A stretch of 8,733 nt of DNA, from the NCBI GenBank assembly GCA_964369355.1, contig CAYJEO010000035.1, positions 1 to 8,733 of the forward strand, in the 5' to 3' direction. The stretch is from CAYJEO01 sp964369355. GTDB taxonomy: Bacteria > Bacillota_I > Bacilli_A > RF39 > UBA660. Below the pieces are notes generated by a model. It was given only the letters and a program-made list of their open reading frames with translations. It did not search any database and was not told the DNA's origin. Position numbers and translations under genes: made by a program. Of this stretch, positions 5,444 through 8,733 are shown piece by piece (within the stretch, counting starts at the first letter, position 1; every line of letters begins with the position of its first letter).

Positions 5444-6088
5444 ATGAATCAGCAAGAAAATATAAAATCAGTTGTTCAATTTTATTATTTATGCAATAAG
5501 TTAAAAACATTAATTAGATCTGGTTGGAAGAAATGGAATGTAAAAAAAGAAAGATTAGAAAGTGTAGCTGAACATATATATGGTACTCAAATGCTTGCAA
5601 TAGCAATGCACTCTCAATTTAACTATGAAGATATAGACTTATATAAAGTTATAATGATGATATCCATTCATGAATTAGGGGAAGTAATTATAGGTGATTT
5701 AACTAGTTGGGACATAAGCAAAGAAGAAAAAAGAAAAATAGAATTTAAAGCAGTTAGTAGTATTTTAGATAATTTAATACTAAAAAAAGATTTGATAAGT
5801 TTATATAAAGAACATGAAGAAAAAACTTCAAAAGAAGCAATATTTGTAAGTCAATGCGATAAATTAGAATGTGATTTACAAAGTAAATTATATGATGATT
5901 GTGTTGATTTGAATGATCAAGAAAATAATGAAATATTAAAAGATGAATATGTTAATAATTTATTAGTAGAAGAAAAAATTTTTTCCAATATGTGGTTAGA
6001 ATATGGATTAAATAAAAATAACTATGATGATAATTTTAAAAACGTTAGTAAATATGTAAAACAAATGAAAATAAATAATTACAAGTAA
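5444..6088 (+). CDS. HD-domain phosphohydrolase, HDDC2/YfbR-like (probable 5'-deoxynucleotidase)
   Basis: Characterised members of this family are metal-dependent and dephosphorylate deoxynucleoside monophosphates; applying that here is inference. The 214-residue protein shows the N-terminal LIRSGWKKW (23-31), ESVAEH with His44, then IHELGEVIIGDLT with His76, Glu80 and Asp85, and the late Asp139 in CDKLECD. The expected His-Asp pair is His76-Glu77 here, so one metal ligand is Glu rather than Asp; all other signature residues are present. It is cytosolic. AGGAAGTGAT (5431-5440) fixes the start. No terminator separates it from the surface-protein gene 24 bases downstream, so the two are probably co-transcribed. 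Confidence 0.82.
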   Translation: MNQQENIKSVVQFYYLCNKLKTLIRSGWKKWNVKKERLESVAEHIYGTQMLAIAMHSQFNYEDIDLYKVIMMISIHELGEVIIGDLTSWDISKEEKRKIEFKAVSSILDNLILKKDLISLYKEHEEKTSKEAIFVSQCDKLECDLQSKLYDDCVDLNDQENNEILKDEYVNNLLVEEKIFSNMWLEYGLNKNNYDDNFKNVSKYVKQMKINNYK

Positions 6089-6112
6089 ACCATAATAAAG
6101 GTAGGTGATAAA

Positions 6113-7165
6113 ATGCAAGCAAGAATATTTTTATACATTATCATTTTTATAAGTATATTTTTAATGAGCATTGGCTATGCTGCACTTAATATCAATTTAA
6201 CAATTAGTGGTGAAGCAATAGTCACAGGACTTGAAAAAATAAAAATAACGAATGTATCTGTTTTATCACAAACATCAAATGCATATGAAACTTATACTTC
6301 TGAATATACCGATGAAACGACTAATATACATGTATCTTTACCTAATATAGATTCAACTATAACTTTAGAAATAGAAATAACAAATGAAACTCATTCTTAT
6401 TATAAAATAGAATCAATTATTGAAAATTTTTATTCAAATCCAATTATTAAATATGAAATAATAGATGAAAAAAGACTTCACTTTAATCCAGTAAGTGTTA
6501 ATACTTTTCAGATTAAATTTTACTATGATGGAATAAAAGGAACAGATAGTAAAATAACTTTAAACTTAGAATACATATTTAAACCAGTCGACTATGAAGT
6601 GCTTGATTACATTACTTCAACTGGAACTCAATATATTGACAGTGGGATTATGAATACCGGAGATTATTTATTTGAAAGTGAATTTTTAGTTAAAGCATAT
6701 ACAGCAGGAAGCGGTACTTGGATATTTAGTGGAAGAGTAGATCCAAATTATTCCTTAGGAGTATTTTTATCTCATGCCGGTGGTGCTATAAATGCATATG
6801 GAGCACCCAATGTTTATTATGAACCAAAAGTGTCTTTAAACAAATGGTTAGAACTTAGATATTCAAGAGAAGAAAATATTTTAGGTGGAGTTACTTATCC
6901 TGTTGAAGGAGGAAATTTAATTCCAGAAGAATATGCTACAACTATCTTAATTGGTGGTAACACTGTAAATTGGGATTTAACTGTCGACACCAGGCACTTT
7001 AATGGTCATATGAAATATTTTAAAATTACTGATGTTATTTCTGATACTATATTAAGAGACTTTATACCTGTTAGGTTAATAAATTCAAATGAAATTGGGT
7101 TCTATGATTTGGTAGAAAATAAGTTTTATGCAAATATTGGAACAGGTGTATATACAGCACCATAA
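6113..7165 (+). CDS. Membrane-anchored or secreted surface protein with C-terminal LamG-like module (paralogue 1)
   Basis: This 350-residue protein starts with a hydrophobic helix (5-20) followed by SIGYAALNINLTISGEA (19-35), a motif that looks like an export signal with possible cleavage after Ala23. Residues of about 36-155 are beta-rich and contain ITN repeats, FNPVSV and a YIF end, suggesting an Ig- or TasA/camelysin-like sandwich; this is inference. Residues 161-350 form a second module opening YEVLDYITSTGTQYID and closing with RDFIPVRL, IGFYDLVENKFYANIGTGVY (up to 347). That module resembles concanavalin/LamG-like domains found in gut Firmicutes and phage proteins. There is no LPxTG or C-terminal anchor. 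TAGGTGAT (6102-6109) sits three bases before ATG 6113. A tandem paralogue follows. Role unknown, perhaps glycan binding or adhesion. Confidence 0.78.
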   Translation: MQARIFLYIIIFISIFLMSIGYAALNINLTISGEAIVTGLEKIKITNVSVLSQTSNAYETYTSEYTDETTNIHVSLPNIDSTITLEIEITNETHSYYKIESIIENFYSNPIIKYEIIDEKRLHFNPVSVNTFQIKFYYDGIKGTDSKITLNLEYIFKPVDYEVLDYITSTGTQYIDSGIMNTGDYLFESEFLVKAYTAGSGTWIFSGRVDPNYSLGVFLSHAGGAINAYGAPNVYYEPKVSLNKWLELRYSREENILGGVTYPVEGGNLIPEEYATTILIGGNTVNWDLTVDTRHFNGHMKYFKITDVISDTILRDFIPVRLINSNEIGFYDLVENKFYANIGTGVYTAP

Positions 7166-7189
7166 AAGTATCTTATAAGATACTTTTTT
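7164..7189 (+). terminator. Rho-independent terminator, perfect 24-base palindrome
   Basis: Bases 7164-7187 form a perfect palindrome, folding as AAAAGTATC / GATACTTTT with a TTATAA loop, followed by T's to 7189. It begins inside the stop codon of the first surface-protein gene. Being symmetric, it could also stop antisense transcription. Confidence 0.85.
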
Positions 7190-7190
7190 A

Positions 7191-7196
7191 TATAAT
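7191..7196 (+). promoter_or_regulatory. Possible -10 box for the second surface-protein gene
   Basis: TATAAT lies directly after the terminator T-run, as in other junctions of this window, but lacks the upstream TG and is farther from the start (43 bases to ATA 7240). A second weak candidate, CATAAT (7210-7215), is nearer the usual distance. Which is used cannot be decided. Confidence 0.35.
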
Positions 7197-7226
7197 CTTT
7201 ATTTTAGTACATAATAATTAAAGATT

Positions 7227-7236
7227 AGGAAGTGAT
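7227..7236 (+). promoter_or_regulatory. Ribosome binding site that fixes an ATA start
   Basis: AGGAAGTGAT is identical to the ribosome site at 5431-5440 and to the one at 8330-8339, each of which ends exactly three bases before an ATG. Here the codon in that position is ATA (7240-7242). No ATG, GTG or TTG lies in frame between this site and ATG 7288. Confidence 0.8.
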
Positions 7237-7239
7237 ATT

Positions 7240-8286
7240 ATAAAAAATTTCCTTTACTTAACTTTTATAATTGTATCTATATTTTTTATGAGTGTAGGAT
7301 ATGCTGCATTAAATTCTACTCTAAATATTAGTGGAGAAGCACTAGTTAAATTTGAAGGGGAAATTAAAATAACCAATGTACAAGTTTTTTCTTTAACAGA
7401 AGGAGCTTATGAAACTTATTCTTCAGAATTTTCTAAAGTTAATACAAAATTTTATGTGACATTACTAAAGCAAGAAGCAACTGCAATATTTGATATAGAA
7501 ATAACAAATACTACTAGTGATTACTATTTAATAACAGATTTTATTCAGATAACTAGTTCTAATATAGGAATAGGCTATGAATTTTTAAATGACGATATAT
7601 TTTATTTTGAACCTAATAGTGTTACAAATATACAAATTAAATTTTATTGCAAGTGGATGCCTGGTACTATGACTTCTACTGTAGTAGATATAGATTATGT
7701 ATTTGAAAAATCTACTTTTGAAGTATTAGATTATATAGAAAGTACTGGCACTCAATATATTGATACATTAATTTTAAATACAAAAGATTTAATCTTTGAA
7801 GCTTCTTTTTTAATTAGTGAATATACACTAGGTGATGGAGGTTGGATTTTTTCTGGAAGGACAAATTATTATCATACACTCGGTGTTTTTGTAGGGCGAG
7901 ATGGAATTTTTAATGGATATGGTTCTGCTACTACAAGTAGTTATCCAAATGTAGCTTTAAATGCATGGAATAGTTTATATTTTTCAAGAACAAAATTTTT
8001 AATTAATGATGTTAATTACACAGTAAATGGAGGCACTTTAGTTTCTAAAGATTATGAAAGAACTATTTTAATAGGTGGAGCTACTACAAATTGGGATGGT
8101 GCTGCAGACCAAAGACATTTAATAGGTAAAATAAAATACTTTAAAATAACTGATGCTACTAATAACACCTTATTAAGAAATTATATTCCAGTTAGATTAT
8201 TAGATACTAGTGAAATTGGTTTATATGATTTAATAGAAAATAAATTTTATGCTAACGCAGGAACAGGTGTCTACATCTCTTCTTAA
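7240..8286 (+). CDS. Surface protein with LamG-like module (paralogue 2), apparent ATA start
   Basis: Read from ATA 7240 this is a 348-residue protein, colinear with the 350-residue paralogue just upstream. It has a hydrophobic helix (4-16), then MSVGYAALNSTLNISGEA (17-34), a beta-rich middle with ITN and FEPNSV, and from residue 160 the FEVLDYIESTGTQYID module. It closes with RNYIPVRL and the YDLIENKFYANAGTGVY signature. By eye about half of the C-terminal module is identical between the two. The first in-frame ATG, 7288, is residue 17; starting there would delete the export helix and leave no ribosome site. Either ATA is used (rare), or a G-to-A change or sequencing error has replaced ATG and crippled the gene. 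The rest of the frame is intact. Likely exported, with unknown role. Confidence 0.75.
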   Translation: MKNFLYLTFIIVSIFFMSVGYAALNSTLNISGEALVKFEGEIKITNVQVFSLTEGAYETYSSEFSKVNTKFYVTLLKQEATAIFDIEITNTTSDYYLITDFIQITSSNIGIGYEFLNDDIFYFEPNSVTNIQIKFYCKWMPGTMTSTVVDIDYVFEKSTFEVLDYIESTGTQYIDTLILNTKDLIFEASFLISEYTLGDGGWIFSGRTNYYHTLGVFVGRDGIFNGYGSATTSSYPNVALNAWNSLYFSRTKFLINDVNYTVNGGTLVSKDYERTILIGGATTNWDGAADQRHLIGKIKYFKITDATNNTLLRNYIPVRLLDTSEIGLYDLIENKFYANAGTGVYISS

Positions 8287-8307
8287 AAAAGTTTTAATAT
8301 TTTTTAA
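8283..8307 (+). terminator. Weak AT-only hairpin, possible terminator
   Basis: TTAAAAAA (8283-8290) can pair with TTTTTTAA (8300-8307) around a nine-base loop. It has no G-C pairs and no T-run after it, so termination here would be weak and some read-through into the Nudix gene is likely. Confidence 0.3.
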
Positions 8308-8311
8308 AATA

Positions 8312-8320
8312 TGATATAAT
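8312..8320 (+). promoter_or_regulatory. Extended -10 promoter for the Nudix gene
   Basis: TGATATAAT matches TGnTATAAT exactly and is identical to the site at 3259-3267. AAGGAAGTGAT (8329-8339) and ATG 8343 follow. No good -35 box is visible in the AT-only sequence upstream. Confidence 0.65.
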
Positions 8321-8342
8321 TTGTTTACAAGGAAGTGATAAC

Positions 8343-8733
8343 ATGAATAATGTTAGAGTAGGTGTAGGAGTTTGTATCATTAAAGATGGTAAAGTTTTAT
8401 TAGGAGAACGTTTATCAAAACATGGACAAAATACTTATTCTTTCCCAGGTGGACATTTAGAAATGGGTGAACACTGGTTTGATACTGCTAAAAGAGAAGT
8501 TTTAGAAGAAGCAGGAATAGAAATTGATAATTTAGAATTTCTAGGTATTACTAATGATTGTTTTAGTGATGAAAAACATTATATAACTATATTTGTAACT
8601 GCAAGATATAAATCTGGAGTTATAACTAATTGTGAACCTGATAAATGCAAAGGTTGGGATTGGTATACTTTAGATAATTTACCTAAAAATAAATTTTTAG
8701 CTTTAGAAAATTTATTGGTAAGTGATGATTTAA
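8343..8733 (+). CDS. Nudix hydrolase, NUDT15/MutT-like (3' end outside window)
   Basis: The first 130 codons are present and the frame is still open at the window edge. The complete Nudix box runs from Gly37 (GHLEMGE) through REVLEEAGI (51-59), matching Gx5Ex7REUxEExGU, so metal-dependent pyrophosphohydrolase activity on a nucleoside diphosphate derivative is expected. The RVGVGVCIIKDGKVLLGER start, FPGGHLE, the HYITIFVTARY strand and EPDKCKGWDWY followed by LP are the pattern of NUDT15/MTH2-like proteins, which hydrolyse (d)NTPs including modified ones. Family members are about 140-160 residues, so only a short tail should be missing. It is cytosolic and has its own promoter. The exact substrate is not predictable. 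Confidence 0.9.
   Translation, partial: MNNVRVGVGVCIIKDGKVLLGERLSKHGQNTYSFPGGHLEMGEHWFDTAKREVLEEAGIEIDNLEFLGITNDCFSDEKHYITIFVTARYKSGVITNCEPDKCKGWDWYTLDNLPKNKFLALENLLVSDDL

Noticed and set aside
3968..6088. HAD, MBL and HD genes as a nucleotide-based defence system
   Set aside because: All three are ordinary housekeeping-type families split over two transcripts; there is no sensor, nucleotide cyclase, effector or mobile element nearby to support it.
7288..8286. Second surface protein starting at ATG 7288
   Set aside because: No ribosome site precedes it, and it would remove the export helix that is conserved with the upstream paralogue in frame back to 7240.
1..8733. CRISPR arrays, tRNA, rRNA, riboswitches, insertion sequences
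   Set aside because: I found no regularly spaced direct repeats, no cloverleaf sequence, no transposase motif and no intergenic region over 130 bases that could hold a large riboswitch, apart from what the Ns may hide.

Overview
This is a very AT-rich, gene-dense stretch in which every supported gene lies on the + strand. Standard-code stops (TAA, TAG and TGA) are used, tryptophan is always TGG, Shine-Dalgarno sites are strong and intergenic gaps are very short. Together with a lipobox lipoprotein and terminators made of short stems and long T-runs, this points to a small-genome, low-GC Gram-positive relative, plausibly an uncultured gut member of the Bacilli/Mollicutes-like lineages (RF39-type). 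That assignment is inference. A run of exactly 100 Ns shows that this is a draft scaffold.

Layout. Bases 2-85 are the hydrophobic C-terminal tail of an upstream membrane protein. An RmlC-RmlD fusion (95-1531) and RmlB (1532-2533) follow, three of the four steps to dTDP-L-rhamnose for a surface polysaccharide; RmlA is not in the window. Next come single-gene units: an acidic lipoprotein (2607-3002), a 50-residue protein resembling an ArsR regulator without its DNA-binding domain (3081-3233), and a 106-residue unknown (3288-3608). A gene broken by the gap (3662-3758, and a tail ending at 3960) runs into a Cof-type HAD phosphatase (3968-4666), which overlaps a metallo-beta-lactamase-fold hydrolase (4663-5391). 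An HDDC2/YfbR-like HD-domain phosphohydrolase (5444-6088) shares a transcript with a membrane-anchored or secreted surface protein (6113-7165). A tandem paralogue of that protein follows (7240-8286). The window ends inside a NUDT15-like Nudix hydrolase (8343 onward).

How the genes work together. The rml genes and the two surface proteins concern the cell envelope. The HAD, HD and Nudix proteins belong to families that often act on nucleotides or phosphorylated metabolites, but no shared pathway can be shown. The intergenic regions are built alike: the stop codon runs into a terminator stem, and its T-run is followed at once by an extended -10 promoter (TGnTATAAT) and then by a Shine-Dalgarno extended to GTGAT, placed three bases before the start codon.

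The most interesting points are the miniature ArsR-like gene with a perfect dyad in its promoter, the second surface-protein paralogue whose only well-placed start codon is ATA, the merged terminator-promoter junctions, and the paired surface proteins with a shared C-terminal module. I see no CRISPR array, transposase, tRNA, rRNA or recognisable defence system.
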